NCBI GenBank assembly: GCA_945926565.1
Contig: CAMELY010000075.1
Coordinates: 1 to 6,783 of the forward strand
Origin: an uncultured Clostridia bacterium
GTDB taxonomy: Bacteria; Bacillota; Clostridia; Oscillospirales; Oscillospiraceae
Direction of reading: 5' to 3'
DNA length: 6,783 bases
The notes below the pieces were generated by a model. The model was given only the letters and a program-made list of their open reading frames with translations. It made no database searches and was not told where the DNA came from. The translations under genes were made by a program, and so were the position numbers. Shown one piece after another: positions 1 to 6,491 of this stretch; the stretch's first letter is position 1, and each line of letters starts with the position of its first letter.

Positions 1-1760
1 CCAAGGACGACATGGATTGGCTGCCCCTGCTGCTGGACCGGGTGGAGAGCACCTATCAGGGGGAGAAAAACCACCCCTCCATCCTGATCTGGTCCTGTGG
101 CAACGAGTCCTATGGCGGCAGGGTGATCTGGGAGCTGAGCCAGCGGTTCCGGGCCCTGGATCCCACCCGGCTGGTGCACTACGAGGGCATCTTCCACGAC
201 CGGAGCTATCCGGACACCTCGGACATGGAGAGCCAGATGTACACCTCCGCCCAGGGCATCCGGGACTTCCTGGCCGCCCATCCGGAAAAGCCCTTCCTGT
301 GCTGTGAGTACAGCCACGCCATGGGCAACTCCTGCGGGGGCATGCACAAATATACCCAGCTCACCCAGGAGGAGCCCCGGTATCAGGGCGGCTTCATCTG
401 GGACTGGATTGACCAGACGATTCGGGTGCGGGACCGGTTCGGTCGGGAGACCCTGGCCTACGGCGGGGACTTTGACGAGCGGCCCACCGACGGCAACTTC
501 AGCGGCGACGGCCTCTGCTTTGGGGACGGTACCGAGACCCCTAAGCTCCAGGAGGTCAAGTACAACTACCAGGGCATCCGGATTGCGCTGGACCAGGAGA
601 ACGCCCGGATCCGGAACAACAACCTCTTCACCGACACCGGCGCCTATGAGGCCCGGCTGACCCTGGCCCGGAATGGGCGGGAGCTCTGGCGCACCGGCCT
701 TGCCATCTCGGTGCCGCCGGAGACGGAAAAAACGATGCCGCTGCCTTTGCCCCGGTTTCAGGAACCCGGCGAGTATGCGGCAACCCTCTCCTTCCATCTG
801 AAGGAGGACGCCCCCTGGGCGGCCCGGGGCCATGAGGTGGCCTTCGGGCAGACCGTCTGGACGGTTGCGGGGGAGAAAGAGCGGCCCCGGTGTTCGCCCC
901 TCACTGTGATTCCCGGGGGCTTCCACCTGGGGGTGCGGGGCGACCGGTTCTCCCTGCTGTTCCGGCTGACGGACGGGGCGCTGATCTCCTACCGGTACGG
1001 GGGAGAGGAGCTGCTGAAAGAGCCGCTGCGGCCCAACTTCTGGCGGGCGCCCACTGACAACGACCTGGGCTGGCAGATGCCGGCCCGGCTGGGCCAGTGG
1101 AAGCTGGCCTCTCAGTACGGCCGGGGGCTCAGCCAGATGGAATCGGACGGCTGGCGGATGGAGCGTGGCGACCTGATCTTTTCTACCCGCTGGGAGCTGC
1201 CCACCCACCCGGCGGCGGAGTGCGGCGTCACCTACACCGTCCACCCCTGGGGCGAGGTGGAGGTGGCCCTGGACTGGCCGGGCGCGGAGGGCATGTCCCT
1301 GCTGCCCGAGCTGGGCATGCTGCTTCAGACGGACGCCCGCTATGACCGGCTCACCTGGTACGGCAACGGCCCCGATGAGTGCTACTGGGATCGGGATCGG
1401 GGTGCCCGGCTGGGGATCTGGGAGAGCACGGTACAGGCCCAGCTCACCCCCTATCCCCGCCCCCAGGAGTGCGGCAGCCACACCGGCGTCCGATGGCTCC
1501 GGGTCACCGACCGCCGGGGCCGGGGACTGGAGCTGCGGGGAGATGGCATGGAGTGCTCCGCCCTGCCCTACACCCCCTTCCAGCTGGAGGAGGCCGCCCA
1601 CCACTATGAGCTGCCCCCCGTCTGCCGCACCGTCCTCCGGCCCGCCCTGGCCCGGATGGGGGTGGGAGGCGACAACAGCTGGGGCGCACTGCCTCTGGAG
1701 GAGTACCGTCTGGACAGCAGTATCCCACGGCGGTTTGTCTTCTCCTTCACCGGCGTGTGA
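1..1760 (+). CDS. lacZ: Beta-galactosidase, GH2 family, C-terminal part (5'-truncated by window edge)
   Basis: Hydrolyses terminal beta-galactosides such as lactose, releasing galactose for the GalK/GalT enzymes encoded next door. The frame is open to the window edge (AAG GAC GAC precede the first ATG at 12), so that ATG is internal. About 585 residues are visible of a family that usually has about 1000. Counting from the Met at 12: the general acid/base Glu is E32 in SCGNES (nt 105-107), and the nucleophile is E99 in FLCCEYSHAMGNSCG (nt 306-308), both in the TIM barrel. An Ig-like domain follows from about residue 185. The C-terminal beta-sandwich ('small chain') starts near residue 300, with hallmark NFWRAPTDNDLG (342-353) and WYGNGPDECYWDRDRG (449-464). 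No signal peptide can be judged. The stop is TGA at 1758-1760 and no U-rich terminator follows. Family assignment is secure; cytoplasmic location is inferred from LacZ relatives. Confidence 0.95.
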   Translation, partial: KDDMDWLPLLLDRVESTYQGEKNHPSILIWSCGNESYGGRVIWELSQRFRALDPTRLVHYEGIFHDRSYPDTSDMESQMYTSAQGIRDFLAAHPEKPFLCCEYSHAMGNSCGGMHKYTQLTQEEPRYQGGFIWDWIDQTIRVRDRFGRETLAYGGDFDERPTDGNFSGDGLCFGDGTETPKLQEVKYNYQGIRIALDQENARIRNNNLFTDTGAYEARLTLARNGRELWRTGLAISVPPETEKTMPLPLPRFQEPGEYAATLSFHLKEDAPWAARGHEVAFGQTVWTVAGEKERPRCSPLTVIPGGFHLGVRGDRFSLLFRLTDGALISYRYGGEELLKEPLRPNFWRAPTDNDLGWQMPARLGQWKLASQYGRGLSQMESDGWRMERGDLIFSTRWELPTHPAAECGVTYTVHPWGEVEVALDWPGAEGMSLLPELGMLLQTDARYDRLTWYGNGPDECYWDRDRGARLGIWESTVQAQLTPYPRPQECGSHTGVRWLRVTDRRGRGLELRGDGMECSALPYTPFQLEEAAHHYELPPVCRTVLRPALARMGVGGDNSWGALPLEEYRLDSSIPRRFVFSFTGV

Positions 1761-1771
1761 GCCAATTGAGA

Positions 1772-1789
1772 GCGCAACTTTGCGCAACT
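1772..1789. promoter_or_regulatory. Paired GCGCAACT boxes, candidate operator upstream of galK
   Basis: Two direct copies of GCGCAACT (1772-1779 and 1782-1789) lie exactly 10 nt apart, one helical turn. They also create a dyad, GCGCAA-CT-TTGCGC (1772-1785), and are flanked by CCAAT (1762-1766) and ATTGG (1790-1794). A third copy lies at 1910-1917, about 13-20 nt downstream of the predicted galK transcription start. The arrangement, one site pair upstream and one just past the start, resembles operator placement for a sugar-responsive repressor such as a LacI/GalR-type protein. That reading is inference, since no regulator gene is in the window. Chance repetition is possible for an 8-mer. Confidence 0.35.
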
Positions 1790-1861
1790 ATTGGAGCGAA
1801 CAAGAGCCGGTGTTGTGAAAAACTGACAAAAACAGAGGAGAAATCTCTCGCAAAATGCAGG

Positions 1862-1890
1862 TTGCACCGGGCTGTCAGCGGTGATATGAT
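1862..1890 (+). promoter_or_regulatory. Sigma-A-type promoter for galKT
   Basis: The -35 element TTGCAC (1862-1867) and -10 element TATGAT (1885-1890) are separated by 17 nt. The expected start is near 1897, giving a leader of about 70 nt before galK. The whole 1761-1967 gap is visibly AT-richer than the flanking genes. This suggests galK-galT can be transcribed independently of the beta-galactosidase gene, although no clear terminator separates them, so read-through is also possible. Confidence 0.7.
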
Positions 1891-1967
1891 AGGCTCGAAC
1901 AAAGAAAATGCGCAACTGATTTTCACAATGAAACCAGCTGCGGAATGATCAGAAAGAGGTGCGTCCC

Positions 1968-3263
1968 ATGTCTACCATCAAGCAGATCAAGGAGAAAATG
2001 CTGACCCAGGACTGCCGCCGGGCTCTGTCCCGGGTGTACTGTAAGCCGGAGGATGAGCTGGGCGAGGTGTGCTGCCGCCTGGAGGAGATTCTGGAGGGCT
2101 TCCGGAAGACCTTTGCGCCGGGGGAGGAGACCCAGGTGTTCCTCTGCACCGCCGCCGGCCGCACCGAGGTGGGCGGCAACCACACCGACCACCAGCGGGG
2201 CAAGGTGCTGGCCGCCAGCGTGGATCTGGACGCCGTGGCCTGTGTGGCCCCCAACGACCTGGGCGTGGCCCGGCTCTATTCCGAGGGCTACGGCATGGCC
2301 CAGGTGGAGGTGGGCAAGCTGGAAAAGGTGGCCGCCGAGGAGAACACCACCCTCTCCCTCATCCGGGGCATTTTGGCCCGGGCGGCCCAGTTGGGCTATG
2401 CCGTCTCCGGCTTTGACGCCTATCTCCGCTCCGACGTGCCCGGCGGCTCCGGCCTGTCCTCCTCCGCCTGCTATGAGGTGCTGGTGGGCGTGATGGTAAA
2501 TCACCTCTTCTGCCGAGACGAGCTGTCTCTGGCCCAGATCGCCATGATGGGCCAGTACGCCGAGAACGTCTACTTCGGCAAGCCCTCCGGCCTGATGGAT
2601 CAGATGGCCTGCGCCCTGGGGGGCATCGTGGCCATCGACTTTGCGGATGAAAAAAATCCTGTCTATCGCCAGGTACACTTTGACTTTGCCGAGGCGGGTC
2701 ATGTCCTGTGCATCGTGGACACCGGGGCCGACCACGCCGACCTGACCGCCGACTACGGCGCCATCCCCCAGGAGATGAAGGCGGTGGCCGGGCTCATGGG
2801 CAAGGAGGTGCTCAGCCAGGTGCGGCCGGAGGACTTCTACGCCGAGCTGCCCCGGCTGCGGGAGCGGCTGGGGGACCGGGCGGTGCTCCGGGCCATCCAC
2901 TACTTCTCCGACGTGGAGCGGGTGGAGCGGCAGGTGCAGGCCCTGGAGAAGGGGGACTTCGACGCCTTCCTGAAGCTGGTCACCCAGTCCGGCCAGTCCT
3001 CCTACATGTATCTGCAGAATATCGCCACCTATCGGGACCCCAAGGAGCAGCCGGTGGCGGTGGCGCTGGCCATGGCCCAGCATCTGTTGGGGGGCAGAGG
3101 TGCCTTCCGTGTCCACGGCGGCGGCTTTGCCGGCACCATCCAGGCCTTTGTGCCGGTGGATCTGCTGGAGCAGTTCCGCACCGGAATGGACGCCCTGCTG
3201 GGCCAGGGGGCCTGCCAGGTGCTGACCATCCGCCCGGTGGGCGGCGCCGTCCTGATGGATTGA
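1968..3263 (+). CDS. galK: Galactokinase (GHMP kinase family)
   Basis: Phosphorylates alpha-D-galactose with ATP to galactose-1-phosphate in the cytoplasm, the first committed Leloir step. It has 431 residues against about 390 usual, with the extra length at the N-terminus (motif 1 begins near residue 64). Motif 1 is GRTEVGGNHTDHQRG (64-78). The ATP-binding GHMP loop is SDVPGGSGLSSSACYEV (155-171). The catalytic Asp is D211 in GLMDQ. Motif 3 is HGGGFAGT (383-390). The ATG at 1968 is preceded by AGAGGTG (1955-1961) at 6 nt; the in-frame GTG at 1959 overlaps that ribosome site and is unlikely to be used. Odd point: motif 1 has Asn where most galactokinases have the sugar-contacting Glu of GEHTD. 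galT follows after 18 nt, so the two are an operon. A kinase for a related sugar is a less likely alternative. Confidence 0.93.
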   Translation: MSTIKQIKEKMLTQDCRRALSRVYCKPEDELGEVCCRLEEILEGFRKTFAPGEETQVFLCTAAGRTEVGGNHTDHQRGKVLAASVDLDAVACVAPNDLGVARLYSEGYGMAQVEVGKLEKVAAEENTTLSLIRGILARAAQLGYAVSGFDAYLRSDVPGGSGLSSSACYEVLVGVMVNHLFCRDELSLAQIAMMGQYAENVYFGKPSGLMDQMACALGGIVAIDFADEKNPVYRQVHFDFAEAGHVLCIVDTGADHADLTADYGAIPQEMKAVAGLMGKEVLSQVRPEDFYAELPRLRERLGDRAVLRAIHYFSDVERVERQVQALEKGDFDAFLKLVTQSGQSSYMYLQNIATYRDPKEQPVAVALAMAQHLLGGRGAFRVHGGGFAGTIQAFVPVDLLEQFRTGMDALLGQGACQVLTIRPVGGAVLMD

Positions 3264-3281
3264 TCGAGAGGAGGAAGTACG

Positions 3282-4775
3282 ATGGAGCTTGCGATTTCTC
3301 AGCTGATCGAATACGCCGTCCGCAAGAGCTGGATGGAAGAAGGGGACCGGATCTGGGCCTCCAACCTGCTGCTGGAAGCCCTGGGTATGGAGGGCTTCCA
3401 GGGCCTGGTGCCCGTGGAGGGAGAGCTGCCCCCCATCCAGGAGATTCTGGACGTCCTCAACCGGTACGCCTTTGAGCACGGGGTGATCCAGGGTGACACC
3501 CCCTCCTTTACCGACCTGTTTGACACCAAACTGATGGGTCTGCTCACCCCCCGGCCCTCCGAAGTGGCCAGGACCTTCTGGGCCAAGTACGACAGCGACC
3601 CCAAGGAGGCCACCGACTGGTACTATGCCTTCTCCGGGGACACCAACTACATCCGCCGGGATCGGATTGCCAAGGACGTGAAGTGGCTGGCGGAGACGGA
3701 GTACGGCACCCTGGACATCACCATCAACCTCTCCAAGCCGGAGAAGGATCCCCGGGCCATCGCCGCCGCCGGCAAGGCGGTGTCGGTGAAGTACCCCAAG
3801 TGCCTGCTCTGCGCGGAGAACGAGGGCTACGCCGGCCGGCTGGATCACCCCGCCCGGCAGAATCACCGGATTATCCCCCTGGAGCTGGCGGGACAGGACT
3901 ACTGCCTCCAGTATTCCCCCTACGTCTACTACAACGAGCACTGCATCGTCTTCAATAAGCTCCACATCCCTATGGCCATCGACCGCAAGTGCTTTGACCA
4001 CCTGCTGGAGTTTGTCACCGTCTTCCCCCACTACTTCATCGGCTCCAACGCCGACCTGCCCATCGTGGGGGGCAGCGTCCTGAGCCACGACCACTATCAG
4101 GGCGGCAACTACACCTTCGCCATGGCCAAGGCCCCGGTGGAGACGGAGATCACCATCCCCGGCTATGAAGATCTGACCGCCGGCATCGTCAAGTGGCCCA
4201 TGTCGGTGATCCGCCTCCGCGGGGCGGACAAGGCACGGATTGCCGACTGCTCGGAGCACATCCTGGAGGTCTGGCGGGGCTATTCCGCCCCGGCGGCAGA
4301 CATTCTGGCCCAGACCGACGCCCCCCACAACACCATTACCCCCATCTGCCGGAGACGGGGAGGGGACTACGAGATGGATCTGGTGCTGCGCAACAACCGC
4401 ACCACTGAGGAGTATCCTCTGGGCATCTTCCACCCTCATCAGGAGAAGCACCACATCAAGAAGGAAAACATCGGCCTGATTGAGGTCATGGGTCTGGCGG
4501 TGCTGCCCGCCCGGCTGAAGGAGGAACTGGCCCTGCTGGAGGACTGCATCCTGAACGGCAAGGATCTGGAGGCCAGCCCCAAGACCGCCTCTCACGCCCC
4601 CTGGGTGCGGGACACGGTGCTGGCAGGCCATCCCGAGCTGAACGGGGACAACTGTGCCGACATCCTCCGGCTGGAGGTGGGCAAGGTGTTCGCCGGCGTC
4701 CTGGAGGACGCGGGCGTCTATAAGCACACCCCGGAGGGCAAGGCGGCCTTCCTGCGGTTTGTGGACGCCCTGTAA
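3282..4775 (+). CDS. galT: UDP-glucose--hexose-1-phosphate uridylyltransferase, type 2
   Basis: Transfers UMP from UDP-glucose to galactose-1-phosphate, giving UDP-galactose and glucose-1-phosphate (Leloir pathway, cytoplasm). At 497 residues it matches the long Firmicutes-type GalT rather than the roughly 350-residue E. coli type. The active-site segment SHDHYQGG (268-275) carries the histidine pair H269/H271 of the HxHxQ signature; by family analogy H271 is the uridylylated nucleophile. YPKCLLCAENEGYAGR (171-186) is another block typical of this type. The start is supported by AGGAGG (3269-3274), 7 nt before ATG. It lies 18 nt downstream of galK and is the last gene before the hairpin at 4786-4822. 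galE is not nearby in this window. Confidence 0.95.
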   Translation: MELAISQLIEYAVRKSWMEEGDRIWASNLLLEALGMEGFQGLVPVEGELPPIQEILDVLNRYAFEHGVIQGDTPSFTDLFDTKLMGLLTPRPSEVARTFWAKYDSDPKEATDWYYAFSGDTNYIRRDRIAKDVKWLAETEYGTLDITINLSKPEKDPRAIAAAGKAVSVKYPKCLLCAENEGYAGRLDHPARQNHRIIPLELAGQDYCLQYSPYVYYNEHCIVFNKLHIPMAIDRKCFDHLLEFVTVFPHYFIGSNADLPIVGGSVLSHDHYQGGNYTFAMAKAPVETEITIPGYEDLTAGIVKWPMSVIRLRGADKARIADCSEHILEVWRGYSAPAADILAQTDAPHNTITPICRRRGGDYEMDLVLRNNRTTEEYPLGIFHPHQEKHHIKKENIGLIEVMGLAVLPARLKEELALLEDCILNGKDLEASPKTASHAPWVRDTVLAGHPELNGDNCADILRLEVGKVFAGVLEDAGVYKHTPEGKAAFLRFVDAL

Positions 4776-4785
4776 CGAAATGAAT

Positions 4786-4832
4786 AGCGCCGGCATTGCC
4801 GAAAGAAGGCGATGCCGGCGCTGTGCTGTTTT
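4786..4832. terminator. Shared bidirectional hairpin terminator between convergent genes
   Basis: A 15-bp GC-rich stem (4786-4800 pairing with 4808-4822, one G-U pair) has a 7-nt loop. On the + strand it is followed by GTGCTGTTTT, a modest U tract ending at 4832. It starts 11 nt after the galT stop and 18 nt past the stop of the minus-strand 100-aa gene, so it probably ends both transcripts. The minus-strand tail (ATTCATTT) is a weaker U tract. Confidence 0.8.
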
Positions 4833-4839
4833 CCGGGTA

Positions 4840-5142
4840 TTATACGATATAATCGGCACTGCCGGAGCGGTACTTGCCGTAATCCACACGGATCAGCGGC
4901 TCCCCAACCACACAGTCCGGATTGTGGTAAGCCATGTGGCCGGCCCAACCCACAGAGTTGATGGTCCAGTCGTGGTGCAGGGTATAAATGTCATCCGTCC
5001 GGCCCTGAGTGGGCATTGTGCCGTCGGGGAAGGTGAAACCCTCCTCTTCCGCATGCCGCAGGAAAAGCTGGCGGATGTTGTTGCTGGCCAGATAGACATA
5101 GACCCGGCCTTCCAGGTTTAACAAATTGCTGACAGTACGCAT
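4840..5142 (-). CDS. Conserved-looking 100-aa protein of unknown function under a SAM-clan riboswitch
   Basis: I do not recognise the family. The protein is soluble-looking, with no signal peptide or membrane segment and a single Cys (C77). It starts MRTVSNLLNLEGRVYVYLAS, with a beta-rich N-terminus. A charged helix-like stretch follows around RQLFLRHAEEEG (24-35). The C-terminal half is rich in aromatic and His residues: YTLHHDW (53-59), VGWAGHMAYHN (64-74) and RVDYGKY (85-91). The start is firm: TAGGAGGG (5157-5150) lies 7 nt before ATG. Upstream, in order, are a consensus promoter, a SAM-clan aptamer and a terminator, so expression should rise when S-adenosylmethionine is low. It appears to be the only gene in that transcript, since a hairpin follows its stop. 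A link to methionine or SAM metabolism is inferred from the leader alone, and no enzyme motif is visible. Confidence 0.88.
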   Translation of the reverse strand: MRTVSNLLNLEGRVYVYLASNNIRQLFLRHAEEEGFTFPDGTMPTQGRTDDIYTLHHDWTINSVGWAGHMAYHNPDCVVGEPLIRVDYGKYRSGSADYIV

Positions 5143-5183
5143 GATTGCGCCCTCCTAAAAAATTTTTGCCTATCCGGAGCGCG

Positions 5184-5213
5184 AAAAAAACACCCATCGT
5201 TTCCGACAGGTGT
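5184..5213 (-). terminator. Riboswitch expression platform: intrinsic terminator
   Basis: On the minus strand a 10-bp stem (5213-5204 with 5199-5190, two G-U pairs) closed by a GAAA tetraloop is followed by six further U residues (5189-5184). It lies between the aptamer and the ribosome site of the 100-aa gene. Its 5' arm is complementary over 9 bp (5212-5204) to the 3' side of aptamer helix P1 (5238-5230). Aptamer closure and antiterminator formation are therefore mutually exclusive: ligand bound should mean termination. Confidence 0.9.
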
Positions 5214-5231
5214 CAAAATCAGAGCCAGCCA

Positions 5232-5314
5232 CCTATCGAACAAGCATTAGCACCTTGCCTCCCGGCAGGTTGCTGTGCGGTCAACGAGCTTGTCTCTCGC
5301 GCACTCTTTATAGG
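5232..5314 (-). promoter_or_regulatory. SAM-clan (S-box type) riboswitch aptamer
   Basis: The minus-strand RNA carries the S-box core. P1 is CCUAU (5314-5310) with AUAGG (5236-5232), followed by AAGAG. P2 is GUGCG/CGCAC (5304-5300 with 5279-5275), with a kink-turn-like interior: CGA, GAG stem, then CUC and GUUGA. The conserved CAGCAACC follows. P3 is formed by ACCUGCC and GGCAAGGU (5270-5264 with 5259-5252), then GUGCUAA. The P2 loop ACAAG (5293-5289) can pair with CUUGU (5244-5240), the expected pseudoknot, 5 bp. No P4 hairpin fits between the pseudoknot strand and P1. Binding of S-adenosylmethionine is inferred from the family. The antiterminator (5238-5230 with 5212-5204) predicts an OFF switch. 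The subtype within the SAM clan is uncertain. Confidence 0.88.
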
Positions 5315-5322
5315 TTATGTTT

Positions 5323-5351
5323 ATTTTACCATCTCAGGGGAGTTTTGTCAA
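5323..5351 (-). promoter_or_regulatory. Sigma-A-type promoter of the riboswitch transcript
   Basis: On the minus strand a perfect -35 TTGACA (5351-5346) and a -10 TAAAAT (5328-5323) are spaced by 17 nt. The start should be near 5316, just before the first strand of aptamer helix P1 at 5314. This fits a leader whose RNA begins almost directly with the riboswitch. Confidence 0.85.
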
Positions 5352-5361
5352 TTGAAACCGG

Positions 5362-5394
5362 GAACCGGCAAGTGCTTTTCGCACCTGCCGGTTC
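5362..5394 (-). terminator. Hairpin terminator after the nitroreductase gene
   Basis: A 14-bp stem with one G-U pair (5394-5381 with 5375-5362) has a GAAAA loop on the minus strand. It begins 21 nt after the nitroreductase stop and lies directly before the -35 box of the next minus-strand unit. The following tail (CCCGGTTTCAATT) is a poor U tract, so termination may be incomplete. Confidence 0.65.
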
Positions 5395-5415
5395 GCAGCG
5401 TTTGGTCTAAAGTAT

Positions 5416-5940
5416 TTATTTGACGTAATAGACGTAGTTCTCCTTCCGAGGCGCCGCTTGGGGCAGAGGGCCGTCGGCATAGCCCAGGACGCAGTGTCCG
5501 ATGCCCTCGTAGTCGCCCTCGATGCCCAGGGCGCGGAGGATCTCCTTGCCCTCTTCGGACTCAAATTCCTCCCTGGCCCGGTGAATCCAGCAGCTGCCCA
5601 GGCCGAAATGGTGGGCGGCCAGCATCAGATTGCCCATGACCAGACTGCCGTCATAGACGTGGGTGGGACGGCTCTTGTCTGCCAGCACCACCAGTACCAC
5701 GGGGGCGCCGTAGAAGGGGTCTGCGTCCCCGGCGCCCATGATCTGGGCGTTCATCCGGGAGAGCCGGTCTCTCAGCTCCCGGTTGGTCACCGCCAGGATG
5801 ATGGGGGACTGCTTACCCATGCCGGTGGCGGCGTAGGTGCCCGCCTCCACAATCTGCTCCAGAATCTCCTGGGGCACCATGTCCGGCTTGTATTTGCGGA
5901 CGCTGCGGCGGGTGAGCATTTCATTCATCAGATCAGACAT
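5416..5940 (-). CDS. Nitroreductase-family FMN-dependent oxidoreductase
   Basis: A small NAD(P)H:FMN oxidoreductase of the nitroreductase superfamily, presumably a cytoplasmic homodimer. The physiological substrate cannot be told from sequence. It has 174 residues, within the family range. RRSVRKY (11-17) is the N-terminal block whose Arg/Ser residues contact FMN phosphate. ATGMGKQSP (38-46) is the second conserved block. A beta-strand with APVVLVVLAD (79-88) follows, then DGSLVMGNLMLAAHHFGLGSCWIHR (97-121), the flavin-side helix and the typical GLGSCW turn. The start is supported by AGGAG (5953-5949), 8 nt before ATG. It has its own promoter (6027-5999) and flanking hairpins, so it is probably monocistronic and not tied to either neighbour. 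Putative dehydropteridine or enone reductases share this fold and cannot be excluded. Confidence 0.92.
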   Translation of the reverse strand: MSDLMNEMLTRRSVRKYKPDMVPQEILEQIVEAGTYAATGMGKQSPIILAVTNRELRDRLSRMNAQIMGAGDADPFYGAPVVLVVLADKSRPTHVYDGSLVMGNLMLAAHHFGLGSCWIHRAREEFESEEGKEILRALGIEGDYEGIGHCVLGYADGPLPQAAPRKENYVYYVK

Positions 5941-5998
5941 AGGAACTTCTCCTGCCTTTCAGAGAAAAATCGGCCTTCAGCCATTTGTTTCTATCCGC

Positions 5999-6027
5999 AG
6001 TGTAGCACGAAGGGGCGGAGATTGCAA
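5999..6027 (-). promoter_or_regulatory. Promoter of the nitroreductase gene
   Basis: On the minus strand -35 TTGCAA (6027-6022) and -10 TACACT (6004-5999) are spaced by 17 nt, with TG one base before the -10 (TGC-TACACT, an extended -10). The predicted leader is about 50 nt. It lies just past the terminator of the micro-peptide operon. Confidence 0.7.
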
Positions 6028-6047
6028 GGGCGGGAAAAAGGCAGAAC

Positions 6048-6093
6048 AAAACCCGGTAAGACACTGGCACACTGTGCTGTCTTACCGGGTTTT
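6048..6093 (-). terminator. Strong hairpin terminator of the micro-peptide operon
   Basis: A 16-bp perfect inverted repeat (6048-6063 with 6078-6093) has a 14-nt loop that itself contains the small dyad GCACA-C-TGTGC. On the minus strand the stem ends in UUUU, followed by GUUCUG. The + strand also ends in five U, but no + strand gene lies upstream, so the useful direction is minus, about 140 nt after the last micro-ORF. Confidence 0.8.
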
Positions 6094-6232
6094 TCGAATG
6101 CCTGGGGCGGCTTCCAAAGGGAAGCAAAAGCGGCTATTCTGTTTTTGTCTCATCTGCAAGTAACCATCCAATGTTCAGATTCTGTTCTCCGGCGTCACTC
6201 TGATGCCGGGGCCAGTGGGATGAGAGGGCCGA

Positions 6233-6310
6233 TCAGCTGTGATACTCCATGTCGAAGCTCACATAGAACTCACTCAATCTCTCGCTGGACTGCTGTCTTG
6301 TTGTCTTCAT
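6233..6310 (-). CDS. Micro-ORF D, divergent 25-aa paralogue in peptide operon
   Basis: The fourth and last peptide gene, 25 codons plus TGA. AGGAGGT (6324-6318) lies 7 nt before ATG. Aligned to its three siblings with one extra N-terminal residue, it keeps S9, E10, L12, E14, an aromatic pair F15-Y16, S18-F19, E22 and the final S25. It loses the Pro near the end (Tyr instead) and has a more basic N-terminus (KTTRQQ). Codon use (AGA, ACA, TTG, AGT) is less GC-rich than in the siblings, suggesting an older branch rather than a fresh duplicate. No signal peptide, membrane segment or Cys. Function unknown. Confidence 0.72.
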   Translation of the reverse strand: MKTTRQQSSERLSEFYVSFDMEYHS

Positions 6311-6368
6311 ACGGTTCACCTCCTGACTTCCAGCGGACTAAGATGGGTCGGGTCAAGCCGGAGTCGGT

Positions 6369-6443
6369 TTAGCTGTGGGGTTCGGAGCGGAAGCTGTCGT
6401 AATACTCCTGGAGCAGCTCGCTGATTTTTTCCATGGCCTTCAT
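6369..6443 (-). CDS. Micro-ORF C, 24-aa peptide of tandem family
   Basis: The third peptide gene, 24 codons plus TAA. A full GAAAGGAGGT ribosome site (6460-6451) lies 7 nt before ATG. The core SELLQEYYDSF (residues 8-18) is identical to ORFs A and B although several of its codons differ, which favours selection on the protein. It differs at residues 3, 7, 19, 20 and 23 and ends SEPHS. Spacing 4, 7, 11, 14, 18 of hydrophobic residues suggests one amphipathic helix with a polar, Pro-containing C-terminal tail. Product and role unknown. Confidence 0.8.
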   Translation of the reverse strand: MKAMEKISELLQEYYDSFRSEPHS

Positions 6444-6491
6444 GGAAGAGACCTCCTTTCTGCTGTGATCAAGGATGGAAGGGAAACGGGA

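Noticed and set aside
1959..1967. GTG at 1959 as the galK start
   Set aside because: It overlaps the AGAGGTG ribosome site that correctly positions the ATG at 1968.
1923..4889. A 988-codon open frame on the minus strand opposite galK and galT
   Set aside because: It lies antisense to two well-recognised genes whose GC-rich third positions keep the opposite frame open. The translation is low-complexity (G/H/L/Q/V-rich) with no family resemblance, and it would run through the shared terminator.
6189..6209. Hairpin CCGGC-type stem after ORF D as a terminator
   Set aside because: On the minus strand it has an A-C mismatch and no U tract; the strong hairpin at 6048-6093 is a much better terminator.
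5458..6372. A 304-codon + strand open frame across the nitroreductase and part of the peptide region
   Set aside because: It is the mirror of the nitroreductase codons, crosses the perfect terminator hairpin and has no ribosome site or known domain.
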